Shown piece after piece: positions 51,055 to 61,560 of a stretch of DNA of 64,000 nt. The number at the start of each line of letters is the position of its first letter. The first letter of the stretch is position 1. The translations under genes and the position numbers were made by a program. The stretch is from Diplonema papillatum (taxonomy: Eukaryota > Euglenozoa > Diplonemea > Diplonemida > Diplonemidae): the NCBI GenBank assembly GCA_030068145.1, contig JAPJBO010000116.1, positions 186,001-250,000 on the forward strand. Direction: 5' to 3'. The notes under the pieces were generated by a model. That model searched no databases. It saw nothing but the letters and a program-made list of their open reading frames with translations, and had not been told where the DNA came from.

Positions 51055-51200
51055 GTGGGGGAAAGTTGTTAGCTTAATGATCCGGCAGAACACTGCCTGT
51101 CGTGCATGTTTGATGCTAGCATGGCAGAACACTGCCTATCGTGCATGTTTGATGCTAGCTGGCAGAACACTGCCTGTCGTGCGTGTTGGATGCTAGCATC
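51055..51200 (+). repeat. Dispersed repeat family G at an intron end
   Basis: 'GTGGGGGAAAGTTGTTAGCT' and three tandem 'CTGCCTGTCGTGCATGTTTG' type units. It starts about 10 bases from the exon 4 acceptor, inside intron 3 of the RS-rich gene. Confidence 0.7.
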
Positions 51201-51485
51201 GAGGCATTCAACATAAATGAGGACGGGATGCGAGAATTCAACGTGCTTGAAATGGTGTGTATGCATCACGTGCACAGAATAATTGAACTGCTTGGCATAA
51301 GGTATGTCCCACGTGCAGAAAATATTTGCACGTCGTCGGAGTCGTTCTGACCCCAAACGCCTTGTGGCATCGCCTGGTCTCTCACATCAGGATCGGAAGG
51401 CTAATCTCCTTCGAAACACGATGCCAGCGTTCTCTTTCGTGTTTACAATGCACGTTGTTACTACGGAAACCTGACTTTCAAGGCA

Positions 51486-51535
51486 GTGCATGCTATCCAC
51501 GTGGTTCATGTACTTAAAAGAACTCAATACTACGG
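51486..51535 (-). repeat. Dispersed repeat family H at an intron start
   Basis: 'CACGTGGTTCATGTACTTAA' and 'AAGAACTCAATAC' end about 10 bases from the exon 3 donor at 51544. It is the reverse of the copies at 32343 and 44292. Confidence 0.7.
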
Positions 51536-51544
51536 AAAACACAC

Positions 51545-52099
51545 CGTGGGCGGCGGTGCCGGGAGCCACCACGATCGCGTCCCGCGTGGCCGTCAGATGC
51601 GGGTTTTCGACCTCCTCTTCCGCCGACACCCGGCGCTTCTTCTTCTTGTCGTGGTGTTTCTCCTTCTTCTCCTTTTTCTTGTCTTTTTTATCCTTTTTGT
51701 CCTTCTTCGCCTTCTTCGCCTTCGCGTGGCTCTCGTCGTCGGTTCCTTGCTGCTGGTGCGCGAGCGCAGCTCTCGGAGACCGGCGGCCCATGGGGGACGG
51801 GGGTGCCTTGATGTACGTCGCGTCGGACGGCGGCAGCTGGGGCGGCGGCGGCGAGATGGGATCCGTCGTCCTGGGGCGGAACTGCGGCGTCATGTCGGAG
51901 AGGGACTGCATGGTCGAATCCTCAGCCTGCGGGGGCGGGGTGCCGCGGCCCCGCGCGGAAGCTTCGCTGTACTCGTCGCTGCGCAACGAGGACCGGCGCG
52001 ACGGGGGGGACGCGGTGCCTGCGCCTAGTGGATACTGCACGGACTCGAGGATCGAGCCACGCCGCGCCGCATTGACGTCGCTGACTGACAACATCGAGC
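51545..52099 (-). CDS. RS-rich repeat protein, exon 3
   Basis: A 555-base exon (acceptor CCCACAGAG, donor CACG|GTGTGT). It begins SMLSVSDVNAARRGSI, contains Pro/Ser-rich linkers (PISPPPPQLPPSD), and has a strongly basic Lys run (KKAKKDKKDKKDKKKEKKEK) near its end, likely a nuclear localisation or nucleic-acid-binding tract. An alternative acceptor two bases upstream would break the phase. The internal Met (52094) would allow a shorter start but is not needed. Confidence 0.7.
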
Positions 52100-52132
52100 C
52101 TCTGTGGGTGAAAGTAGAGTGGTGGACAGAGT

Positions 52133-52465
52133 TGTGCGCACTGGCGGAACTCCCCTGCTATAGTTAGCTTCATGTAGCACGCTGACAACTACTAATCTTA
52201 GGGCCAACACTGCACTGTGCGCACTGGCGGAACTCCCCTGCTATAGTTAGTTTCATGTAGCACGCTGACAACTACTAATCTTAGGGCCAACACTGCATTG
52301 TGCGCACTGGCGGAACCCTGCTATAGCAAGTTTCACGTAGCACGCTGACAACTACTAATCGTAGGGCCAACTGCATTGTACGCACTGGCGGGACTCCCCT
52401 GCTATAGTAAGTTTCATGTAGCACGCTGACAACTACTAATATTAGGGCCAACACTGCATTGATAA
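52133..52465. repeat. Tandem repeat, 4 units of about 82 bp
   Basis: Units begin near 52133, 52217, 52299 and 52377 with 'GTGCGCACTGGCGGAA' and contain 'CACGCTGACAACTACTAAT'. A single relative lies at 63135-63215. The array sits in intron 2, about 35 bases from the exon 3 acceptor. Confidence 0.8.
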
Positions 52466-53376
52466 CACAAAGAAATGTTGAGAGAGACAAGAGAGAGAAT
52501 TTCGTGAACGAAGTGAGAGCTTATACCGAAGGGCGGACTTGGCGCGCGGGGGGGTGATCACAACTGAAAAACGCGTGATCGCATGTTGATATCGCGTTAC
52601 CAACATATGCCGTCGTCCGTGTGTAATTTCCACGACAGGTGGATCGTGTGGTAAAACAAATACAGCCGGAAAAGTGATACCTGCGGCTACCCGATGAGTG
52701 ATCGTTGAAGTAACTGTTCTCGCGTGGGGACCCCGAGCGGCGGACGATGACGACGCCTGTGGCTTCAGCTGCGTCGCAGAGCTTGTCTTTTCCGTATTTG
52801 TATCCAAGACGACACACTACGTTCGACGAGGTGCCTGCGTGTGTGTTTACGTTCACAGCTTGAAGTCGACAACAGCCCCCCTTTGACGGTTGCCTGGCAA
52901 GCTTTGGTCCCATGACTTCTCTCGAAGGCGTGGGTGAAGACACGATCCGATGTTGTCAGCATGCACGACAGGGGAGGGGTGTTGATCGTTTTCCCACTTG
53001 TTTTGAACCTGTGCCACCTCCAGGTGTTCGGGACAACCCACCAAAACACCTGGCATACGTCTTCTTTGCCTTAATAATGCAGGCCCTCCGAGATTGCTAG
53101 TACTCAGAAGCATAGGCACAACCTTTGTTTCTAATGCCGCGAGTTATGATCTGTAAGCTAATCTCCTCCCAAATAAGCCTGCCCCAGCGTTCTCTTCCAA
53201 GATAACAATTTATTGCTGCTGTCAAAGATGCATTTTCACTTACGTCCCTTTTTGCTTGTGCGCACTTCCTTCAAACCTGTGTTTTGTTCATCTAACGGGA
53301 GATGAGGATAGTACGCTGCCATCGATCTGTTTTTTGCTCTTGACAAATAGCATTTGTTAGACACAAAAAAGTGCAC
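52466..53376. other. Rest of intron 2 of the RS-rich gene
   Basis: It holds repeat family E (52975-53110, shared with the hslU intron at 28265-28412) and the short repeat at 53155-53210. No separate gene is evident. Confidence 0.5.
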
Positions 53377-53693
53377 CGTGTTTCGGAGACCCGACAGGCG
53401 TGACGGCAGCGGATTCGACGGCGTCGATGTCGGGGAAGCTCGGCCGCTTGGCAGGCGAGCCCCCTGGGGGTGACTTGCGCAGGCTCGAACGCCTGGGGTG
53501 GGCTGCGTCGTACGAGGACCGCCGCCGCGGTGTGGACAGCCCAGCGGAGGACCCGCGGGAGCCCGGCCCGGACGACGACGAGCCGGTCGAATACCGGCGC
53601 CGGCGTCCGCGGCCGCTCGGCTTCGAAGACAAGCCGCTGCTGCTCGTCCTCCGCCGCCGGCGGGACCGCGGAGAAGGCGAGCGAGTTCCGGAC
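53377..53693 (-). CDS. RS-rich repeat protein, exon 2
   Basis: A 317-base exon (acceptor AAAAAGCAG, donor CACG|GTGCAC; 1 + 315 + 1 bases, so phases fit both neighbours). It encodes an Arg/Ser-rich stretch, SGTRSPSPRSRRRRRTSSSG, then GRGRRRRYS and SSLRKSPPGGSPAKRPSFPD. It is typical of splicing-associated or other nuclear RS proteins that are phosphorylated on Ser. The antisense open frames here are by-products of the base bias. Confidence 0.7.
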
Positions 53694-53698
53694 CTGCT

Positions 53699-53790
53699 TT
53701 TTAGAGTGAGAGTTCGCTTGCGGATCCGGGGTTTCAAAGTCTCCGGGAAAGCATGGTCGAAAGGGTTCTTTTCTGGTAATGATAACCCTC
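53699..53790 (+). repeat. Dispersed repeat family B at an intron end
   Basis: 'GTTCGCTTGCGGATCCGGGG' and 'GTCTCCGGGAAAGC'. Its 'TTTTTAGAGTGAGAG' end lies 5-8 bases from the exon 2 acceptor on the minus strand. Confidence 0.8.
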
Positions 53791-55416
53791 AGAATGAAAT
53801 TGAAAGAAGACTAATTATCTGATAACTCTCGGCGACGTTGAAGGACACAGGACGGGTATCAGCTCAACTCCTTCGCATCGAAACGCAAGAAGTTTTGTGA
53901 CTGGCACGAGACAGATAAGCAAAGGAATCGCGAGCGCAGGAAGGCAGATGAGACGAGGATCCAGGGGTGGAGACAAGGTTCAGGACTAACGCTAGCGCGT
54001 GCGGGATCAATGATCAGGTCGTGAATCGTCGGCGCGTAGAATCGCGCGGGTACGAGTCTCCGAACGCCATGTGCCCATGCGCGGGAGGAGGTGTCGGGCG
54101 TCTGGAATCAGGCCCGCACACGTTGGCCCGCTGGCCGTCATGCGTCTGGAATCAGGCATGATAAGAGTCAGCGTACCGAGCGTCTGAAATAAGGCTCGAG
54201 TACGGGTCAACGCTCCAAACGCCATGTGCTGGAACCAGGCATGTGCGGGAGGTGGTGCGTCTTGCATCAGGCCCGCGCACGTTGGATCGCTGGCCGTCAT
54301 GCGTCTGGAATCAGGCATGACAATGGCCAGCATGCCGAGAGGCTCGACGCTCCTAACGTCATCTGCTGGAATCGGGCTTGCGCAGGAGGTGCGGGTGTCT
54401 GAAAGCAAGTCCGTGCCCGTTGGCCCTGGCCGTCTAGAATCAGGCATGATGAATGGCCAGCGTACTGAGCGTCTGGAATCAGGCTCCAGTACGGGTCAAT
54501 GCTCCGAACGCCATGTGCTGGAATCAGGCATGCGCCTCCGGGCAACATGTAGACCGGCGAGGCGGAAAGCCTTGTTTGCACGCTTTTCGGAAGGTGCAGG
54601 AAGGATCATGCGTAGCGCCCTCTACCGGCTGGCGGATGCAAAGGAAGACGTGACCGCGCTCAACGGTAACCTCGAGTGGCCGACCGTGCTTACGGACCCG
54701 AAGAGCTCCACTCGAACAGTAGCGGAACCCACCAGTATATACACAGACGCTATGCCTAGCGGAGGTCCTTGGTGACGTAGAAGGCATTCTTCAGAAGTTC
54801 TTCCGATGACACGTGCACGTGGGGGTTGCCTGTACTAGAGGCCGAAGCCGTTGATGGCTCGCTGCGGGCTCGGGTACAACGAATGGAAGCTGCCAGGTAT
54901 TCGTTGTCGACGGTGCAAGGCAGCCTGGTAAAGGTTGCGTCTCGAATGCAGGAGATGAACCCTCGCATACACTGTCTCAGGTGTTTGGCAACGCAGAGAC
55001 GAATTGGGCTGTGGTCCGAGCGGGTCCGAGGAAGCTGAACCCGGCGGATTCCCCGAGCAGCGGCCATTTGGCTCTCGAAGGCGAGCGAAGGCTGCCCGCA
55101 GGGGACCAGGGGGTTCGACGGTCCTTTATGTGTCTAACCAAATAAGGCCGCCGCAATGGTTTAAAGAGCAAAAACCGATCGATGACCCAGTACTCACTCC
55201 TGCGTGATGAGGAAGCCACGTTTGAAGTAAGTGGGCACAAACAAAGGAAGCGCCAGATCCATTTTTGACTACCTGGAGAAGAAGCAGCGGGAGAGAGAGA
55301 CTGTTGGCAGATCGGAATGAGATGACTGGAGAACTGGCGTTGACGGCAGAGACGAGGGAGGACTACGAAGTCGTTCTGCGAGCATGGCCGTCTTCTTCTT
55401 CCTCGTGTAAGTGTAA
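53791..55416. other. Intron 1 of the RS-rich gene; degenerate repeats
   Basis: At 54040-54545 a degenerate repeat built on 'CGTCTGGAATCAGGC' alternates with 'GCCATGTGCTGGAATCAGG' in about eight units. Short plus-strand open stretches follow (for example KEDVTALNGNLEWPTVLTDP near 54650). They read like coding sequence but cannot be assigned. Confidence 0.5.
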
Positions 55417-55953
55417 GTGAGCGAGCCCGTCGATGCGGACATGACGGTGGACGACGTTCAGAGTGTTGCGCAGTCCACGCAGAAGGAAAAACGACAGCTG
55501 GTGGTCGGTCGGATGGTTGCCATGAAAGCGATCGAGGGGCCCGAGCGCTTTGGGAGGCGCAATCTCACCTACAGGGCAAGAGCCAACTACGATCAGTTAC
55601 GAAAGGGACTCTGTCGGCTACTGGGACAGAAGGACGTCCGCACCTCCCGGGCTGGAGGCAAGCGACAGGTGGGCATTCTGCGCTCGCTCAGGAAAGCAGC
55701 GCGCAGAGCTACGTCCCTGCAGAGGCCAGCGGGAACCGATCCCACAAAATCGGAGGGTGGTGTTCCTACGAGAGCGCTACGAGGACTACGTGAGACTGAA
55801 CCTCTGCGCAAAGGATGCGGATCTGCGTTCTCAGTAGCGGACCGCCGTTCTTTTCGCGTTTCGGTAGTGCAAGATACCGGCACGCTCACCGGTGATGTGT
55901 CATCCGCATCTATTGCTCGACCTGCCTTACTCGGCGGCCGGGAGCGCCGCTAG
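55417..55953 (+). CDS. Hypothetical ORF in intron 1 of the RS-rich gene
   Basis: A 178-codon plus-strand ORF starting MSEPVDADMTVDD. Residues about 20-110 are basic and helical in look (RFGRRNLTYRARANYDQLRK). The composition changes after about 115, where an overlapping frame (RVVFLRERYEDYVRLNLCAK) looks more natural. It may be a broken mobile-element or host fragment. I recognise no family. A hairpin (AGCCCCGCTCAAGCGGGGCT, 55956-55975) follows the stop, and another lies at 56169-56195. Confidence 0.25.
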   Translation: MSEPVDADMTVDDVQSVAQSTQKEKRQLVVGRMVAMKAIEGPERFGRRNLTYRARANYDQLRKGLCRLLGQKDVRTSRAGGKRQVGILRSLRKAARRATSLQRPAGTDPTKSEGGVPTRALRGLRETEPLRKGCGSAFSVADRRSFRVSVVQDTGTLTGDVSSASIARPALLGGRERR

Positions 55954-56324
55954 GCACCAGCCCCGCTCAAGCGGGGCTCCGTCTGGAAAGAGACAAGGCT
56001 AGCGAGCCGAACAGGCCTGCCTATCCGGGCCGTCGCGGCAACCGTCTATTTCTGTCAGGGGGAGTCGAGAGATAACCAATCGCGGTGCAGGTACGTGTGC
56101 GTGTCTTTGTTGCCTCGGGCAACCGGCAGTCTGTTGCCTGTGACGGCGTTCTTTTGGTTGTATATCAGAGCATCAGCTTGTTTACAAGCTGATGCCCTGA
56201 TGCCCCCAAGCTGCATTCCGCTGTTCTTTCTTTTTCCAAAGCCTCAAACCCGGGAAGCCGGCCTCACGGGAAATGTGGTTTAATAGATATCAGGTTGAAT
56301 AGAAACGAGAAAGAAAGCGCACAC

Positions 56325-57287
56325 CTTCTCTTCCGGTCCAGCTCACGCTGCTGCGGCCGTTTCCCCGTTCCCCTCCTCCTGCTGCTGCTGCCGGACGACG
56401 CTGACGACTTCTTCGACCGGCGCCTAGCGGGGGTCCCGGATCGGGACCGAGAGCGGGACCCAGACGGCATGTGGTGCCGCCGCGCGACCACGATGCTGCT
56501 GGGGCTGCCGTCGCCCGGGGGGTCCGACGACAAGCTGCGCAGCGCCGCGTGCACTTCTGCCTTCGACGGCACCGGGATGCTCCGCATCGACCCCCGAGGG
56601 TCTGGAAGCCCATCGGACTTCCGGCCCGGGCTCACGAACCGGAGCCTCCCGGTCTGCGGGGTTCCCGTAACGAGCGACACGTCTTCGTTCGTGACGCCGT
56701 GGGTCGACGCGTACGACAGGTACGGCGAAGGCGAACGCTTCCGCGGGTACTCGCACGCCGACGCAGACGAATCCCGCGAGCTCTTCCGCCCGGACCCTGG
56801 CGAAGCCACCCCCAGCAGCCCCTCCCCTCGGCGAGCCCCCGGCTCGGGCCCCGTGTCGGGGCCCGCGCGCCGCTGCCGCGCCGCGACCAGCGGCGTCGGC
56901 GCCAGCGCAACGACGCCGCCCGCAGTGTGCGGCGGGGGGGCTTCTTCGGCGCCGCCCTGGGTGTGCTGGACGGAGTATCCGCCAGCCCCGGGGCGGTGGC
57001 GGTGGTGGCGGTGGTGGGAGTGTCCGCCGGGCCCACGGTCCTCCGAAGACTCCGACAGCGGCGGGGTTTCCGCGCCGGTCTGGTGCCGGGAATAATAGCC
57101 GCCGCCCCCAGGGCGCTGCTGCTGCTGCTGCTGCTGCTGCCGCCGCTGCTGGTGCTGGTGGTGGTGGTGGCGGGAGGCCCCGACGGCGGGCGAGTGTCCG
57201 CTGGGCCCAGGGTCCTCCGAAGACCCCGACAGCGGCGGTGTTTCAGCGCCAGTCTGGTGCCGTGAATTATAGCCGCCGCCCCCAGGG

Positions 57288-57325
<38 letters not shown>

Positions 57326-58322
57326 CTGCCGCTGCCGCCGCTGCTGCTGGCGGGAGCCCGTAGCAGCGGCGCCCCTGGGGCGGGGGGGGTCCGAAGACTC
57401 CGACAGCGGCGGTGTCGCCGTCTGGTGTTCCGCTGAGTTGCCGGCCGCTGCCCTCGGCTGCGTCGTGGCAAACGCGGCCCGGTGATCGTCAAACGGCGGC
57501 GAAGACGAAGGCGTTCCCGGGGAGCCCCGACCCGCCGAAGCACAGTCCGGAAGACCGCGCCGCAGGTCCGGCTGCGTGATCAAAAACGCGGTGCAGTCGC
57601 TGAACCCGGGCGACGTGGGGTCCATCGCCGCCGATTCGAACGGGTTCCTCCGCGCCCCGCCCCCGCTCCCTTGGCCGTACGACCGGCGCCCAGCCGGTAG
57701 ACTCGCGTCTTGGTCGGTGGTCAAAAACGCACTCCGCTCGTCAAAAGACGCGGAAACCCCCGGTGAGTGCGGATCCATCGAAGAACCCCCAGACGGGCTT
57801 CCTCTGGCCCCTTGTGCATCTATGCCGCGGTGCCGGTTGACGGGAGCGTGGGTTTGCGTGGTCAAGAACTCGCTCCGCTCGTTGAAGGACGCGGAAAACC
57901 CCGGGGAATGCGGGTCCACTCCAGACGGGCTTCCTCCGGCCTTTCGCGCACCTTTGCCTTGGTGGCGGCTGCCGGTAGCATGCGTCTGCGTGGTCAACAA
58001 CTCGCTCCGCTCGTTGAAGGACGCAGAAAATCCTGGGGAATGCGGGTCCACTACAGACGGGCTTCCTCCGGCCTTTCGCGCACCTTTGCCTTGGTGCCGG
58101 CCGGCGGGAGCGTGCGTCTGCGTGGTCAGCAACTCGCTGCGCTCGTTGAAAGACGCGGAGAACCCCGGGGAATGCGGGTCGACCGGGCCGTACCGCCTGC
58201 CGGGCAGCCGGACCTGCGTCGTCAACAGGTCGCTCCGCTCGTGGAACGTCGGCGAGTAAGAAGGCGACGCCGGCGAGGACACGCGGTCGAACGAGACCTC
58301 CGGGGCCCGCTGCCGTTGGTGC

Positions 58323-58355
<33 letters not shown>

Positions 58356-59614
58356 AGCAGCTGGCCGGCCTGCGCGTGGAGGAACCGCTCCCGCATCGTT
58401 TCGGTCAGGCCCACCGTCGGGGAGTGGGCGGACAGTTCGAGCGGGTTCTCCATCGAATCCCGATGCTGCGCTCCGTGCGCGAACGCGGCTCGTTCCCGCA
58501 TCGTCTCGGTCAGGCCCACCGTCGGGGAGTGGGCGGACAGTTCGAGCGGGTTCTGCGGCGAGACCGACGCGGCTGCCGCGCGCTGCCGAGCGTCGAGGAA
58601 TTCGGCTCGTTCCCGCATGGTAGCCGTGAGACCCACCGTGGGGGAGTGCGCCGACAACTCAAGCGGGTTTCGCAGGGAATCCGAGGCGGCTTGGGTACGC
58701 TGCTGCGCGTCGAGGAATTCGGCTCGTTCCCGCATGGTAGCCGTGAGACCCACCGTGGGGGAGTGCGCCGACAACTCAAGCGGGTTTCGGAGGGAATCCG
58801 AGGCGGCTTCGGCGCGCTGCTGCGCGTCGAGGAATTCGGCCCGGTCCCGCATGGTAGCCGTGAGACCCACCGTGGGGGAGTGCGCCGCCAAGGCGAGCGG
58901 ATTGTTGGGACGGCCCGGAGAGTCCGACGCCTCCAGCCCCCGCCGCACCGCGCGTTCACGCATGGTTGCGGTGATCCCCACGGCCGGGGAGTACGACGCC
59001 AGCTCCAGAGGGTTCGCCGCCGCCTCGTCGGGCGTCGCGGGCGGCGGCGTCAGCGGCTGGACGCCGCGGGGGTGCTGCGGCAGGCTTTTCCGGCCGTCGT
59101 CCGGCGGAAACGGCGGTGTTGCCGGCGGCTGCGACGGAGCCGTGTCGTACGCCTCTTGACTGCTCCTGGACGACGGCCGCACGGACGAAAACGAGCCGTT
59201 TGAGTGCGTGTCCGACGTGCGTCTGTTCTTCGCTGGTGCCTTCCGCACACGGACAGTGGAGGTGGTGGTCGAGACGACGACAACCTCTGCTGGTGACTTC
59301 GTGCGGGTTGCCTGCCGGTGGGCGGTGGCGGAGATGTGCTTTCGGTACCGTGCCCGGTAGCCCTGGTCCCCGGGGGAGGACGAGCCGGAAGAGCTGGACG
59401 ACGCGGCCGGCGAATACGCCAGGGGCGCCGCCTGGTACCTCTGCAGCAGCAGCTCCTCCAGCGGCCACGCGCCCCCGCGCAAGCTCTTCGCCTCGAACTC
59501 CAGCTGCATCAGCGCTTCGACGGACCGGCTGATCATCCTCCTCTGCTCGCCGCTCATGCAGTGCAGCTCCGTCTCGAGCGCATCGCCGTCCACGAACGCG
59601 GCTTTGCGACTCAT
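56325..59614 (-). CDS. RS-rich repeat protein, exon 1 (1,096 codons)
   Basis: The first and largest exon of a four-exon gene coding 1,523 residues (exons 3290 + 317 + 555 + 410 bases, exactly divisible by three). The protein starts MSRKAAFVDGDALETELHCM with a helical head (residues 1-60). About six repeats NPLELSAHSPTVGLTATMRE lie at 210-405, a poly-Gln run near 420, about six repeats DPHSPGFSASFNERSELLTT at 450-680, and Gln/His-rich tracts at 755-835. An RS/KK-rich end runs to the donor AGAAG|GTGTGC. The S-P dipeptides suggest phosphorylation-controlled scaffolding. No enzyme domain is visible and the function is unknown. A possible leader acceptor (TTTCCGCAG near 59690) precedes it. The frame continues 20 codons past the donor to a stop at 56264. 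Confidence 0.75.
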
Positions 59615-59659
59615 CTCCCCTCCCTCTCCCCACCCGCGGAGCGGCCTGATTCCTATAGT

Positions 59660-59740
59660 AATAGACTATTTTCGAAAGACCTGCGGAAACCCGGTACTTT
59701 CGAGTCTCCGGTTGACCGTTGAGTCTGGGAAGGGTATGGG
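59660..59740 (+). repeat. Dispersed repeat family B, divergent copy upstream of the RS-rich gene
   Basis: 'CGAGTCTCCGGTTGACCGTT' lies about 90 bases upstream of the ATG. A similar variant is at 27915. Confidence 0.6.
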
Positions 59741-59859
59741 AGGGCGAGCGAGGAAACGCGGTTGCAGCGATCATTGTGTCAATAGGTATTAGTTGGGTAA
59801 GTAGGCTTTGCTTATCCTTTTCACATTACTGTACGTACTTTGTGCGTGTGCGTGTTTTT

Positions 59860-60258
59860 TAAGTGGCAACACTACGAAAGCACGTGGTGTCTTCCGCACA
59901 CGAACACACGAACAGTGGAGGTGGTGGTCGAGACGAGGAAGACCTGCTGGCTCCGTGACTTCGTGCGGGTTGTCTGTCGGTGGGTGGTGGCGGAGATGTG
60001 CTTTCGGTACCGCGCCCGGTAGCCCTGGTCCCCGAGCCGGAAGAGCTGGACGACGCGGCCGGCGAATACGCCAGGGGCGCCGCCTGGTACCTCTGCAGCA
60101 GCAGCTCCTCCAGCGGCCACGCGCCCCCGCGCAAGCTCTTCGCCTCGAACTCCAGCTGCATCAGCGCTTCGACCGACCGGCTGATCATCCTCCTCTGCTC
60201 GCCGCTCACGCAGTGCAGCTCCGTCTCGAGCGCGTACGAACGCGGCTTTGTGACTCAT
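59860..60258 (-). pseudogene. Partial duplicate of the RS-rich gene 5' end
   Basis: It matches 59240-59614 of exon 1 closely (GEQRRMISRSVEALMQLEFE and the following Ala/Ser-rich part). The head differs (MSHKAAFV, then a shift) and a stretch near the poly-Ser run is lost. The copy stops where exon 1 reads STVRV and continues into unrelated sequence. It lies upstream of the parent, as the hslU copies do. Confidence 0.85.
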
Positions 60259-60296
60259 ATCCCCTCCCTCTCCCCCACCCGCGGAGCGGCCTGATT

Positions 60297-60490
60297 CCTA
60301 TATTTTTAGCCACATGCAATGTGTGAGGAAACTGACCCGCCCAAGTAGGACCTTCTGATCATGATCACCTGCCAATTTTCCACCTGGAACCACGTCCAGG
60401 ATTTGGGCTCGCGGTCCCATAGGGTCCCAAGTGCGGTCAACGAAAACTCATGTTTCCCTTTCTACTTTCTCCTACTCTCGCGGTGTACGG
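60297..60490 (-). repeat. Dispersed repeat family F, copy 3
   Basis: It replaces family B at the position upstream of the duplicated 5' end. It begins 'ATTTTTAGCCACATGCAATG' and ends 'CTCGCGGTGTACGG'. Confidence 0.8.
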
Positions 60491-61560
60491 GTTTTTGACG
60501 GACAGATGGCAGAATGGCAAACCTATAAGATATGCCCAACCGACCCTTTCGGGTGCAGGCGCAACTGACAAAGCTGTAGCCGGGGCTGAGGGCCTTGTCG
60601 TCGGCAGTTGGATGCTGAGCTCTCAAGTCACACACATCCCGTCCCCATTCCTACCCGAAAGCAAGGGACACTGTGGTCGACTCGCACCACGGCCGCTCCC
60701 TGGGCTTGCCAGCGAGGCCGTGTATTCCCCAACAAGCCAAAATGCGCTGGGAAAGTTCGGCAAACTGCCAAGCCCGCTGTGCTGCTCAAGGGACGAAGGA
60801 ATGGAGAAAACGATGATGACGCGATAAGGACAACCTTATCTCGCTAGCGCCCGGGATAGAAAAGGCGAGCTGCGCTCGGACGGGAAACAGCGAGAGTTCT
60901 CTCCGTCCGCCATTTTCAACTGGGTGATCTAGCCGATCGACACCTATGCCCCGGATCTGCATCGCATTGTCTGCCGCTTGCTACCACGATCCTTCAGCAA
61001 TCCGCATCTGCGATGCAGTTTATCGCTACAGATTCGTTGAAATCTAATTCAAACCCTCACGTTGCACCACGAGTGTCGCCTTTTTACAGTGCAAGTTTTT
61101 GCCTGAAAACGCGAGGCGACACTAACACGGGAAGACGGTTCTCAATGGGGTTCCCTGTATTTGCATGGAGAATGTCTCATTCTCACCAACGGCTTCCCGT
61201 GTTAGTGTCGCCTTTTAGGAAAAGGTGCCTCTAGGTAGGCGACACTAACACGGGAAGACGGTCGATCAGGTCCATCCCTCTCTGCTTAATACGCATCTGC
61301 GATGCAGGCTATCGCCACAGATTCTTTGCATTCTAATCCAACCCCAGGCACGTTGCACTATCCCCCGGAGCTGGCTAGATTTGCCTGACGCCGCCACAGA
61401 CATTCTGCGTTCTAATCCAAAACAATCGGGTCGATCACTAGGCGATGGACGAGCGCTCTATGGAGACTTTCGATGGTTGCGAGCGAACGTGTGACGATAC
61501 GACGTCGGTTGTGCCCCTTTCGGTTCTCAACGGTGCGGACGGACTCACCTAGTTGCAGGC
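60491..61560. repeat. Unique sequence with small inverted repeats; no gene seen
   Basis: 'GGCGACACTAACACGGGAAG' occurs at 61112, inverted near 61185-61205 and direct again at 61240. A short repeat 'CGCATCTGCGATGCAG' followed by 'TATCGCTACAGATTC' occurs near 61003 and 61287 and relates to sequence upstream of hslU (32150-32190, reverse). Confidence 0.55.

Noticed and set aside
57767-59203. 478-codon plus-strand ORF
   Set aside because: It is the antisense shadow of the repetitive exon 1 of the RS-rich gene; Arg/Val-rich translation with no family.
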